Assembly (NCBI GenBank): GCA_028583415.1 | Contig: CM053267.1 | Coordinates: 21,087,814-21,151,813 of the forward strand | Source of the DNA: Protea cynaroides | Lineage: Eukaryota; Streptophyta; Magnoliopsida; Proteales; Proteaceae | Reading direction: 5' to 3' | DNA: 64,000 bases | In this document: positions 33,120 through 43,388 of the stretch, in pieces | Layout: every line of letters begins with the position of its first letter | Position numbering within the stretch: the first letter of the stretch is position 1 | Notes under the pieces: generated by a model | The model's database searches: none | Told to the model about the DNA's origin: nothing | What the model saw: the letters and a program-made list of their open reading frames with translations, nothing else | Program-made: the position numbers and the translations under genes

Positions 33120-35524
33120 TGTAAGATCCGTACATTCAAATTTTGAGGACAAAATTTCTTTTAAGGGTGGTGGAGCTATAAGACCTGCACGCCATGAACC
33201 CAGACTAACCTTACATTTTGTGTCGTGACCCGTCTACATATCATGGTTGAACCAAGTGGACCAAGTGTGTGAAGAAAAACCAAGACCCAATATGAAAATT
33301 TACTCAAAAACAGTCAAAATGAGGGTAGGGTCGCATGCCTAAACAGGCAGGTCCGACCCCCCCATCGACCCCCACCATCGATCCGTGACCAGGGGTCGCA
33401 GGAGGGTCTCGAATTGTCCGACCCCCCCATCGACCCCCGGTAATCGGTAAAAACAGCACGAACCAAAAATTAGGAAACTTTTCTAATTTCAATTGGAACC
33501 TTTCTTAAACTCAATGGGACTTATTTTGGGAGGTTTTACTCTATAAATAGGACGTCCCTAAGCCTCTTTCACTCCTTTTACAATCCTAATTGGATTGAGA
33601 GAAAGAGAAGAGAAGGAAGAGAAGGAGAAGAGAAGGAAAGTGGAGAAGAAGACCAAAGAGAAGGGATTCAGAGGAAGAAGCATACTTCTCAGGTATGGAT
33701 ACTATTTCCATGAATTTCTAAAGACCTTAGTGTAGATAATGAAGAGGGTATGATCTAAGAGAAACCCAAATCATCCATCCATGGTTAGGTTTCAATGAAA
33801 ACCATAGAGGAGATCATTGAAACCATGTAGGTGAATAACAAATAGTTCTAAACCATAGAACATGTATGTAATGGACTATAGAAGGAAGTCCTAGGACCCA
33901 AACATGAAAGAATAGACGAAATTTGATATTTTCGACTCAAACCATGGGGTGTCGCACCTAGGGTCGATGGAATATCCGACCCTAGCATCGACCCCCAGCA
34001 TTCGGGAAACTTAGGGAAAGGGGTGGTCGCACCGAGGGTCGATGGAAGGTCCGACCCTGGCATCGACCCCCAGTTAACAGCAAGCTGTAAAAATTAGAAT
34101 AAATTCTAATTAAATTCTATCAACTTTGTTATGTCTTCTAGCGATATAATATTGATATAAAGGTGATTCTTAAGGCTTGAAAGAGGACCTACAAACAAGC
34201 AAAGGTGAGGGAACAAGACCTAAACTAATTGGTTAATAACAAACTATTTTTATTTCTTGAGTCCAATACCAAGATTGTGATATGTGTGTATGCTTGTAAT
34301 GTGCATTCAACATGTCATCCAATATTTCTATTATTACTGTTCATGCATATTTAAATTTATTGATTATAACATGATGATGTTGATGATGGTAGGAATAGGC
34401 ATGTGAATGTTTCTGTTTGACTGGTGTACATGGTGCGGGTAGGGATGGTATCAACTGGTACTTCGATGTCGTTCTCATCGGGGTATATTGTGCCATGGTC
34501 TATTCAAGTCATGTCCACTAAGCAAGTGTTATTGTGCTTGATGCGAGTGGAGCATCAGGGGGAGGACGTGACATTGTGGTTCAGCCTGGTCACCAGACTC
34601 TAGCTCTATCTCTACTCAAGTCTTGTCCACTAACATCGTCGTATCGCCATTACCTTAGCGGAACTAATATGTCGTAGGGCATCAGGAGGGACGTGGCATT
34701 GTGGTTCAGCCTAGTCACCAGACCCTAGCTCTATCTCTATGGATGTATTGAGGGATTTTGGGGTGAGGCCTTGGATACATTGTTTGACATTAGGGTTGGT
34801 TAGTTGCGAGCCCAGTTTGTAAGCCCTCGCCAACAGGGGCTTACGTGTTGGTATGGGCAACCGGTACAGCAATGCCTTTTTCATTGGGTGTATATTGTCC
34901 ATGGTGGGTGCATGTGGGGCGATAGTGTCATTTTCATTGGGCGTTTCTACACACTCGTGTATAGAAGTGCGGCGGCCACCTATCCTTTCTATAGCACATT
35001 GCAAACTTACATACCAGACCACAGATATGAATTGAATGCATGCATATGGTTGTTGCATTGTTTTGTTTGCTTACTGAGATGTGTGCTCACCCTTTCGAAT
35101 TTGAATACTTTTAGTTGATAATGCAGGTACTACCGTTGAAGATTATATGAACGCTCCTATGTACGGGCATGTGGCGACAATGGAAGTTGAAGACTTAGTG
35201 GATATGCATGACTCCTCATGCGAGTGCAACTCATGCGTATTCGATTAGATTTTGTTTAATTTTATTAAAGACATGTAATTGATATTTATTTAATTATGTC
35301 TCAGTTGATTTAACAATAATTTGATATTTATTTATGGTTATCACAGTTAGATTCTCAGTTTGTTATCTGTAAGAATTCCGCTATTTACATTATTACCTCT
35401 GATTAATGTGGAATGTATTTTGGTTTATCATATGTGGGATAGTCTATTCGAGATCCTGGTTGAACCGTTGATTTACTGACGGTTCATCACACCATTCTGA
35501 ATAGTGCAGAATTGGGGTGTGACA
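33120..35524 (+). mobile_element. Element E: solo LTR of a Tekay family with an extended 5' end
   Basis: Bounded by a perfect TSD TATCT (33115-33119 and 35525-35529). It starts TGTAAGATCCGTAC and ends GGGGTGTGACA, with no internal region. The first 57 bp contain TTTTGAGGACAAAATTTC and the polypurine tract AAGGGTGGTGGAGC, followed by a second LTR-like start TATAAGACC (33177). Element F's LTRs have the same layout. TATA at 33542, leader donor CTCAG|GTATGG at 33692, GGGTCGA blocks at about 33320-33440 and 33945-34075, (ATG)n near 34371, mini-ORF ending at 35248. Confidence 0.87.
35114..35248 (+). CDS. Conserved LTR mini-ORF tail in solo LTR E
   Basis: Open coding stretch in the same register as the other LTRs: AGTTVEDYMNAPMYGHVAT, then HDSSCECNSCVFD and TAG. 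The upstream frame seen in A and D is shifted here (LLRCVLTLSNLNTFS), so only this terminal part is kept. Confidence 0.45.
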   Translation, partial: VDNAGTTVEDYMNAPMYGHVATMEVEDLVDMHDSSCECNSCVFD

Positions 35525-35602
35525 TATCTAGCTGTCTTCCCCTACAGGTGGTGGTGGGGGGATAGAGTTACGGCTTTATCTGGTCACTCTGCGTCCAGCC
35601 AT
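35525..35602 (-). pseudogene. gag: gag of element D, N-terminal part
   Basis: Minus strand from ATG at 35602: MAGRRVTR, stop, SRNSIPPPPPVGEDS, then cut by solo LTR E. A splice acceptor (TTTTTAG) precedes the ATG as in A and B. Confidence 0.85.
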
Positions 35603-35734
35603 TATCTGTTCTGGTAGTGGGAATGCCTAAAAATCATAGAATATGTGAGGCAATCATTACATACTTCATTCTTAAATCCACTAACAAATGCAAATTTCAA
35701 AATTTTCAGATCATTCTATCGAAAATGCTGTATT

Positions 35735-35970
35735 TTCACTGCAGGGTCGATGGTGGGGGTCGATGGATGTCCGACCCTCAGTATGCGACCCTGAAAATCA
35801 TTGATTCTTACCTAGAGCCGGGGGTCGATGAGGGGGTCGATGGATGTTCGACCCAGGGTTCGATGGATGTTCGACCCAGGGTTCGACCCCTGGTTCTCTG
35901 TCAGATTATCGAGAGTCGATGGTCGATGAGGGGATCGAAGGGGGGGTCGGATGTTTTGGTCGAATTCTCC
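35735..35970. promoter_or_regulatory. GGGTCGA motif block between antisense gene and gag (D)
   Basis: At least eight GGGTCGA/GGGTCGG or CGACCC units, including a local duplication of GGATGTTCGACCCAGGGTTC (35840-35885). It lies just upstream of exon 1 of D's antisense gene, which runs on the + strand. Confidence 0.5.
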
Positions 35971-36133
35971 GACCCTCGGACTAAAAATCAGGTTTTTATT
36001 CCCGATTTTGAATCCATTTCTCATTCTTCCTCCTCCTTTCCGACTCGGCTCGTTCCTCTGAGTTGCTACAGTGACAACTCGGACTCATTGGTGCTATTTG
36101 CTTCTCATTTCGACGTCTACTCCTCGTCTACAG

Positions 36134-36576
36134 GTATGTTCTCTACATTTTCATGTTTTTAGGGTTTCTAAACTAGGTTTTTGCCATTTAAATTGTTTTC
36201 TTCAAATTAAATTTTTTTCAACCGTAAAAATTCAATTTTTATTGGGGGCTTTTGTTGTTGGTGACTCAATGGATGAAGGCCCTCAAAAATATTTGAGTTT
36301 CATCAGTTGGTTATCGAGAAACTTGAAATTTCCCATTTTTGCCCTAATTTGTCGAGATTTTTGAATTTCTTGAAATTTCTTCAAATTCGATCTCTTTAGA
36401 TGAAATTTCCAACTGTATGAGTCTTGCAGGATTGTTTAAAACCCTTATAAGTCCTCCTGCCCACGTGTATGGGTGAAAAGTTAGGTTTTTGACCAATTCA
36501 TGTCGTTATACTGTCGAAATTTTTGGGTTTTTTTTCATCTTTACTAACCCAATATTTGTTTTTCTTTGTTTTTGCA
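36134..36576 (+). other. 5' leader intron of the antisense gene (D), acceptor mutated
   Basis: Donor TCTACAG|GTATGT after 36133, branch-like TTTACTAACCC near 36541, and a T-rich tract ending TTTTTGCAAAC where A has TTTTTGCAGAT. The acceptor AG is lost in this copy. Confidence 0.55.
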
Positions 36577-36582
36577 AACACT

Positions 36583-37973
36583 ATGGCTCTACCAAAGTAC
36601 CTGGGGTTCATGACCCAGTCCACTTCCCTTCTAACGAGGCGGAGACACAGTATGCCCGCTACTCTCGTAAGAAGGTACAGGGAGGTCGCCGGGTAGACTT
36701 GGCTAGCCTGGCATTGTTCGTTGTAGAGAGGGCTTTTGGTGACATGGGTTGGCTTCCTGTGATCACCTATGACGCTTGCACTCAGCCGGATTTGGTGAGA
36801 TAGTTTTACTATAATCTCCAGGTGGTGCGAGATTACAACAATACCGAGAGGGGTAGAGAGCTCCGGATCACCAGCTACATCAAGGGGGTCGAGATTTCAT
36901 TCGATTATCGGCAGCTAGCTGACTTGTTGGGCATTTCATATGACGGCCCCTTGGTGTTCTGTGCTCCTGGAGAGCCCCAGTTCCTTTAATTGGAGATGAG
37001 AGCCGAGATTGATCGTCAGATCATCAGAGAGGATCGCTGGGAGATGAAAGCGATCTACCTTCGTCCAGAGCCTCGGGTGTACTGCAAGATTATTCAGCAC
37101 AACCTGATACCTTAGAGTGGGCATTACGAGAGGATCTCCCAGTTGACCCAGTATCTGTTGTACTGTATCTACACGAGGCAGCCCGTCTGCCTTCCTTACA
37201 TCATCATGCGGACGATGATCAGTGCTACATTGCCCGGTCATACTGGTAATCTGCCTTATGGATGCATGATCTCTATGCTACTGATCCGCCTGGGTGTTGA
37301 CATGGTGGATGAGAGGATTCAGGAGAAATCCTTCTCATCACCTTTGGATTGGGAGGCCATCTGTAAGATGGGCATGCGGGATGTCCAATTCAGCGACGAG
37401 GAGAGGAACGCTCTAGTGCGTCCATGTACTCGAGTGGAGATGGCTGACGCTGAGGCAGCAGCAGCAACCGCTGGAGCAGGGGTTCATGGTGGTGATGACG
37501 ATCGTTTGTACATGGATGTGGATGCCATACCTCCCCCATCACCTACTCATGCTACAGGAGCTGGTCCTTCTTATGCAGCTGGTCCTTCACATGCAGCTGG
37601 TCCTTCGTATGCACCTTTTGATGACATGATGGGAATATTGCATGAGATTCGAGAGGCTCAGCGCATGTCTGATTTAAGGATGGGAGAGCTTCTAGATGCT
37701 CAGCACTTGTTCGATCAACGGGTGGAAGAGCTTTTGGTTGCTCTGCGTATGTCGGATCAGCGGGTGGGAGAGCTTCTGGATACTCAGCGCTTATCGAATC
37801 AGCGGGTGGGAGAGCTGAGGGATGCTCAGCGCGTGACTGACCAGCGGGTGGCTGATCTCACAGCTAGTCTCCAGACTACCCAGACTCAGATAGCTTGGTT
37901 GACTAGAGTCTATGCTGAAGATTATGACAGAGACCGTGAGGCACCGCCTCCCCCATCACCTCTAGCTTCTTGA
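36583..37973 (+). pseudogene. Antisense accessory ORF of element D (lightly damaged)
   Basis: Homologue of the antisense ORF in A, on the + strand because D is inverted. A one-base deletion after the ATG (ATGGCTCTACC against ATGGCTCGTACC) and stops near 36802, 36988 and 37114 break the N-terminal half. 37143-37973 is open. The C-terminal 14-residue repeat (RVGELLDAQRxSDQ) is present about five times, against about two in A and three in B, in 42-bp steps. It ends REAPPPPSPLAS like A. Confidence 0.82.
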
Positions 37974-38245
37974 TGTATTTTCTTTTTATCTTTATTTTTG
38001 TACTTTAGAGTAACTGTCCGGGTTGTGGACTGTACTCTGCTTTAGACTTGTATGTATATACGTTTGTTCTTCTTTCGAGTGTTTATAAATTTGTTTCTCA
38101 TTTAATAGATGCATTATTCTCTTTCAATTTTGTCCTAAACAACACAGATGCTTATGGTGTTATTATTACAGCTTTTAAATTTTTATCCTATCTCAGTTCA
38201 CGAACTTTTGTGGAAGTATATTGGTTTCACAGACAAGGCCTGAGA

Positions 38246-38258
38246 GCTCTGATACCAA
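38246..38258 (-). other. Primer-binding site of element D
   Basis: Reverse complement reads TTGGTATCAGAGC, adjacent to the 5' LTR. Confidence 0.9.
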
Positions 38259-38260
38259 GT

Positions 38261-40578
38261 TGTCACACCCCAATTCTGCACCATTCAGAACGGTGTGATG
38301 AACCGCTAATAAACCAACGGTTCAACTAGGATCTCTAATAGGCTGTGTCCGTTGAAATTAAACCATACACAACCACAACCATAATCAGAATAAATACACA
38401 ATAATGAAAGTCTTAATAATAAATGAACTGAGGAATCTAACAGCGATAATCATAAATAAAATATCAAATTATGTTGTATCAACCGAGACATAAGTAATTA
38501 AAATATCAATTACATTTCCTTAATAATTCAAATGAAATCTAATCCAAAACGCATGCGTTGCACTCGCATGAAGAGTCATGCGTTTCCACTAAGTCTTCAG
38601 CTTCCATCACAGTGACGTGCTCGTACACAGAAGCATTCATATAGTCTTCCACCGTGGTACCTGCATTATCAACTAAAAATATTCGACGTCGAAAGGGTGA
38701 GCACACATCACGGCTTAGTGAACAAACAAAACAATGCAACAAACATATGCATGCATTCAATTCATATCTGTGGTCTGGTTTATAAGTTTGCAATATGCTA
38801 TAGAAAAGTTCGGTGGCCGCCTCACCTCTATACACGAGTGTGTGAAGCCGCCAAAGGTTAACGTTTATTGTCGTCCGACATGCACCCACCATGGAATAGA
38901 GATAGAGCTAAAATGCTTAGGACCACACCGCATCACACTTCCCCTGATACTTTACCCATACCAACACGTAAGCCCCCTGCTGGAGAGGGCTTACAAACTG
39001 CGCTCGCAACTAATCAATCCTAATGTCAAACAGTGTACCTATGGCCTCACCCCAGCATCCCTCAATACGTCCATAGAGATAGAGCTAAGGCCCCCCGGCA
39101 GAGTCAAAGACAACACGGTCTGAGACCACCTCCCCTGATACCCTACGACGTAATAGTTCAGCTAAGGTAATGGCGATACGACGATGTCAGTGGACAAGAC
39201 TTGAGTAGAGATAGAGCTACAGTCTAGTGACCAGGCTGAACCACAATGTCACATTCCCCCCCTGATACTGTACTCACATCAATCACACTAACCACACACA
39301 TACATTCACATGTCTATTCTTAGCATCATCATCATCATCATCATGTTATAAACAAAATAGAATTAAATATGCATGAACATTATTAGCAAAAATATTAGAT
39401 GACATGTTGAATGCACATTACAAGCATACACGCATAGAATCAGTCATGGCATTGGACTCAAGAAAATAAAAATAGTTTATTATTATCCGATTATTTTATG
39501 TGTTATTCCCTCACCTTTGCTTGAGTGTAGATCCTCTTTCAAGCTTTAAAACCCACTTTTATATCAATAGGAAAACCTAACAAGTTGATAGATTTTAGTT
39601 AGAAGTCATTCCGGTAAATTTAGGCTTGTTTTTAAGTACGGGTCGCAGGTAGGGTAGCAGTTTACTGTGACCCCTAGGGTAGGGTTGATGCCAGGGTCGG
39701 ATGTTCCATCGACCCTGGGTGCGACCACCCCTTTCCTGGACTTCCCGAATACTGGGGGTCGATCCTATGGTCTGGTAGGGTCGATTCCCAATCAACCCCA
39801 CGTGCGAACCCCCATGGGTTGAGTCGAGAATATCATTCTACAGTCCATTCTTTCATGTTTGGGTCCTATGGCTTACTTCCACAATCCATTCTAGGCTTGT
39901 TCTATGGTATAGAACTCTAGGTTTCTTCCTTACTTTGCCTACCATGATTTCTCCATGGATTTCATTGAAATCTTCCCATGGATGTATGATTTGGGTTTCT
40001 CCTAGACCATACCCTCTTCAATGACTATTCTAAGGTCTTAGATCATCAATGGAAACGTGCCCATACCTTAGGTTTGCTGAGATTCAGAGATTTCTCTGAA
40101 TTCTTCACTTAGGTCTTCTTCTCCAGCTTTCCTTCTCTTCTTCTTCTCTTCTCTTTCTCTCACTTTCAATTAGGGTTTTAAAATGAGTGAAAGAGGCTTA
40201 GGGACGTCCTATTTATAAAGTAGAATCTCCCAAAATAAGTCCCATTGATATTAGGAAGGAATCCCATTGAAATTTGGAAAGTTTCCTATTTGCGGTTTCT
40301 GTCGGCAAACAGGGGGTCGATGAGGGGGTCGGAGATCCCGTCGACCCTCAGTTTCTAAGTTGTCTGACCCCCAGTTAAATATCAGGGGTCTGACTTCTTA
40401 GTGGGGGGTCGACCCTGCCTATCTAGGTATGCGACCCTGTCCTCCAATTTACTATTTTTGGGTCGGTTTAGTACCTGGTTTTGTTATTTTCTTCACGCAC
40501 TTGGTCCATTTGGCTCGACCATGATAGGTAGACCTGGTACAAGGTGGTAAGACTGGTTAGTTCGATACGGGTCTTACA
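38261..40578 (-). repeat. Element D 5' LTR
   Basis: Minus strand, TGTAAGACCCGTATCGAAC to GGGGTGTGACA, close to the 3' LTR with scattered substitutions. TATA at 40209-40217, GGGTCGA blocks at about 40305-40445 and 39640-39810, (CAT)n near 39325, mini-ORF at 38539-38892. Confidence 0.92.
38539..38892 (-). CDS. LTR-encoded ORF with conserved cysteine tail (D 5' LTR)
   Basis: 117 residues, open from MVGACRTTINVNL to HDSSCECNACVLD. Shares CSLSRDVCSPFRRRIFLV and AGTTVEDYMNASVYEH with the A copy. It lies in the long U5 between promoter and PBS. Function unknown. Confidence 0.45.
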   Translation of the reverse strand: MVGACRTTINVNLWRLHTLVYRGEAATELFYSILQTYKPDHRYELNACICLLHCFVCSLSRDVCSPFRRRIFLVDNAGTTVEDYMNASVYEHVTVMEAEDLVETHDSSCECNACVLD

Positions 40579-40583
40579 GGCAA

Positions 40584-41856
40584 CTCCTGGGACAATCGGA
40601 TCTTCTTCTTGGGTACTTCTGGAGTGGGCCTCTTACCCTTGGACTCGTCAATGATTGCACGTGAGTTTGTGGTGACCCCACCAGCCTGGTCATCCCTCTG
40701 ATCGACCTACTTGACTACCTCTGCCCCCCGCTTGCATAGAATCCGGGCCACCAGCTGGTCGTTGGAGAAGTTTACTGCAACAAAAGAACCAAACAAACAA
40801 TCAGTACTGACAACCAATATCCGATCAGATTCCAATAGTTAGACATAAAACTCACCTAGTAGGTCATGCTCGACCAACTTTTGGGGATCTGCCAAGTCGG
40901 CATACTAAACGGTCTTGCCCTCCTTTACCTTCCAGAAGACTCGCTTCTCCTCCGAGGTCTAGAAGGGCATCTTGTTGAACCCCATCGCGTCCACCACGAG
41001 CCACGCGTTGGACAGAGGAAGTGCCGGACCGTCTGACGGAGAACCCACGAAGAAAAACTTCTTCTTCCACCCATGGATGGAAGAGGGCTTCTGAGAGATT
41101 AGGGGGAACTTCTTCACATCCCTCTAACTAAAATAGTACCACCCACTCATCAAGCGAGTCTCAGTCAAATTGGAAAACTGAAATAATGATCAGAACAATT
41201 TCACGGTCGGAGTCTCCCCCAGTCAGGGGATGAAGGTGATGAAGGCATAGACGCCTCGCCACCCATTCGGAGTCAGTTGGAAGGGGGCGATGCAATACAC
41301 CTTTAGAATGTCGACGACAAGGGGTTGCAGCGGGAATCGAAGACCAGACTTCAGAGCGTGTTCATATACGTAGACCTCAGAAAGGTTTAGGGTACAGGCC
41401 CTCTCCTCTGTCATAGGAGGTCAGACCAAGACATTGATCATGAGGTTTTCGAGCTGATAGGCCCTCCAGATCTGAGACAGGGCTGCATTAGATACCACCT
41501 TGCTTGGTACTTTCCAAGCGGGGAGTTTATCCATGGGCGGAATTCTGGAAGGTCTTTCCTCTGCCGAGGAGGCCTCCGAGCAGATGTGCCATCAGGTCGG
41601 CTCCGCTTGACGTCCTCAGAAGAGCTTTCCTCAAGCTCTTCCTCGAAGGGAGGCCTAGAACCCGAAGGGAAGACTTCCAGAGTTTTGGGGACACTAGCCA
41701 CCTTACCAGAGTCCTCTAACTTGGAGGTTTTAGAGTCGAACTCCAGACTAACAGAGTCCTTGGTTTTCCTCTTTCCACTGGGAAATCTAGGGGTGGCTGA
41801 CAACTCGTTGAGTAATCAGAAGACCTCTTCGAAGAGGAAGTCCGGTACTGGGCCAT
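40584..41856 (-). pseudogene. Antisense gene of element C, 5' part, 'putative gypsy-type transposon' domain
   Basis: Minus strand from MAQYRTSSSKRS (41856). After an early frameshift, a basic/acidic linker (SGKRKTKDSVSLEFDSKTSK) leads to the recognisable motif YEHALKSGLRFPLQPLVVDI, then QLTPNGWRGVYAFITF and KKKFFFVGSPSDGPALPLSN. This matches the plant family annotated as putative gypsy-type transposon (I recall Pfam PF04195). Intron 1 is 40775-40855 (CTAG|GTGAG ... TTGCAG|TA, 81 bp, phase 1) and restores LLVNFSNDQLVARIL. Exon 2 is cut by D after PEVPKKKIRLSQELP. Several stops make it a pseudogene. Function unknown. Confidence 0.75.
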
Positions 41857-42094
41857 GGATTTTCTCTCTCTCAGTCTTCCTAGTAGTTTGATACTATTGG
41901 AGGAAGATGAACTAGCAAACATGTAAAAGAAAAGAAAAATGAAAGAGAAGGAACGACAGGAGAAGGAAAACTTATTGATTTGAAGAAAGGTGGAGGAGAC
42001 GCGCAAATGACTTGAAGACTGGAAGGAACTCCAAGCAGGAAACAAAGACTCTGACCTCAATTCGTCCAAATGATCGAATGAAATGGGTGGAGTA

Positions 42095-42103
42095 TACTTA
42101 TAG
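42095..42103 (-). promoter_or_regulatory. Candidate TATA box of element C's antisense gene
   Basis: Minus strand CTATAAGTA about 240 nt upstream of the antisense ATG. Sequence-based guess; position is right for a short 5' leader. Confidence 0.4.
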
Positions 42104-42644
42104 GCACGAGATTTGAAACACAACCATCCATTTTTCGAACACGTGGCGATACAATAGTGGCGGGATGTCTACCGTGTCGGGCGTGACGTGACAAGCTGAC
42201 ATCAGCTGTCATAATGGCTCTGAGGGAGGTTTATGGTGCCGATTCTCCAGACAAGTGGATCGAATGCCCACCGTCAGATGAAGCTGACCATTCATGATTA
42301 GAACGGTTACTTATGGTGCCTTTTCTCGAGACACGTCGGTTGGTTCCTGGTCGTCGAATGAGGACGACAGTTTGAATAGAGCAAAGATCAAAGGTGGAAC
42401 AGCACAACGTTTTGCGGCTCTGACTCCTCGAATTCCATGCCCCGTCTGGTAGTGGGAATAGCTGGCGACAACTGCAATCCACTTACCCATGAGATCCGAT
42501 CACAAAGGTAGATTTTCGGAAGATGATAGGGCAACCGACTGCCATCACTCGATAGGTCCAAGTTATGTCCGATCGGATATACAATCCTTGGTGGTGGATG
42601 TTTGCACTATTGAATCCTTCGAATCCGACAGCACAAGGGGCATC

Positions 42645-43355
42645 TGTTATGGGAGAAAAACATCACCCAATGAAATTCTTACACGTGGCACCTAATGTCG
42701 GCTAGGTTGACCAGACAAATAATGTAGTGCTCGGCTTTGCACGCTTGGAGTCACAATCTTATCAGGACACGATACTTAATCAGTGGCATAGTCCTACTGG
42801 GTTACTTTTCCTGGTCGGAGGTCAAAGTCCTAAGGCAACTAAATTATGTCATAGGAGTCTTACTCCTAGTACAATACGTTGCCGACCGTCAAGGCCCTAC
42901 AACTACTCGTATGGTGACACGTGTCACTCTCATTATCGACCAACTTAGCTTCCTTAGCTACAGTCTCCCACTCCTACTCGGAGTCTATGACATGGGCATC
43001 CCTTAGAGCGACACCTGGTAGTCCTATTGGCGATTTACTTCTTTGAGTCTTGATACCTCCATGCTTCTTGCCTACTCCTATAAATAAAGGATGACCCCCA
43101 AGGTAAAAGGAACTTACCTCATCTCTCCCTCTCACAATCTCACTATTCACCATCAGTTCTTGCTCAAACTCTCTCATCATTCCCTGCTTTCTCTAAACTG
43201 GATATAGCTTCCTGCTATCTCTTGACTGTTTACATTGGGAATCTGACTTAGGCATTGGAGTGTACTCGGGGCTTAGTCGTCCAACTCCCTTGTTTAACTT
43301 CTATGATTGCAGGTTGCTCGGATCGCAGACCGGCGGGCAATTTCCAACTGTAACA
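42645..43355 (+). repeat. Element C 3' LTR
   Basis: Starts TGTTATGG after a purine-rich AGCACAAGGGGCATC and ends CTGTAACA; the ends form the inverted repeat TGTTA...TAACA. A TATA box (TATAAATA, 43079-43086) lies near its 3' third. No second copy is in the window, so the start is judged from termini and tract only. Confidence 0.7.
43079..43086 (+). promoter_or_regulatory. TATA box in element C LTR
   Basis: TATAAATA in CTCCTATAAATAAAGG. Confidence 0.55.
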
Positions 43356-43388
43356 CTCCCAGCCACTGATCTGTCTAAATATTTATTT

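Larger units (their letters stand above)
26044..40578 (-). mobile_element. Element D: Tekay/Del copy on the minus strand, split by solo LTR E
   Basis: LTRs at 26044-28371 (3') and 38261-40578 (5') enclose pol, gag and the antisense ORF. Flanks are GACAA (26039-26043) and GGCAA (40579-40583), a 5-bp TSD with one mismatch. D lies in exon 2 of element C's antisense gene. E (33120-35524) splits its gag. D resembles A more than B in its LTRs and antisense ORF. Confidence 0.93.
21705..43355 (+). mobile_element. Element C: Tat-lineage Ty3/gypsy element, 3' portion, host of A and D
   Basis: pol (21705-23969), a 3' untranslated region with a 54-bp tandem array, an antisense spliced gene (41856 down to 24936) and the 3' LTR (42645-43355). 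The second RNase H is the mark of the Tat lineage. The 5' LTR, gag, protease and most of RT should lie left of the window, beyond element A. Element D sits in the antisense gene with TSD GACAA/GGCAA. The order pol, tandem repeats, antisense gene, LTR is typical of some Tat elements. Confidence 0.88.

Noticed and set aside
33120..33180. E read at first as an element with an internal deletion (14 bp of 5' LTR plus the end of the internal region plus 3' LTR).
   Set aside because: Both LTRs of F have the same extension, and F's TSD shows it is part of the LTR, so E is simply a solo LTR of such a family.
41504..41891. Plus-strand frames opposite C's antisense gene.
   Set aside because: They mirror the Ser/Glu-rich linker of the minus-strand gene, which carries the recognisable domain.
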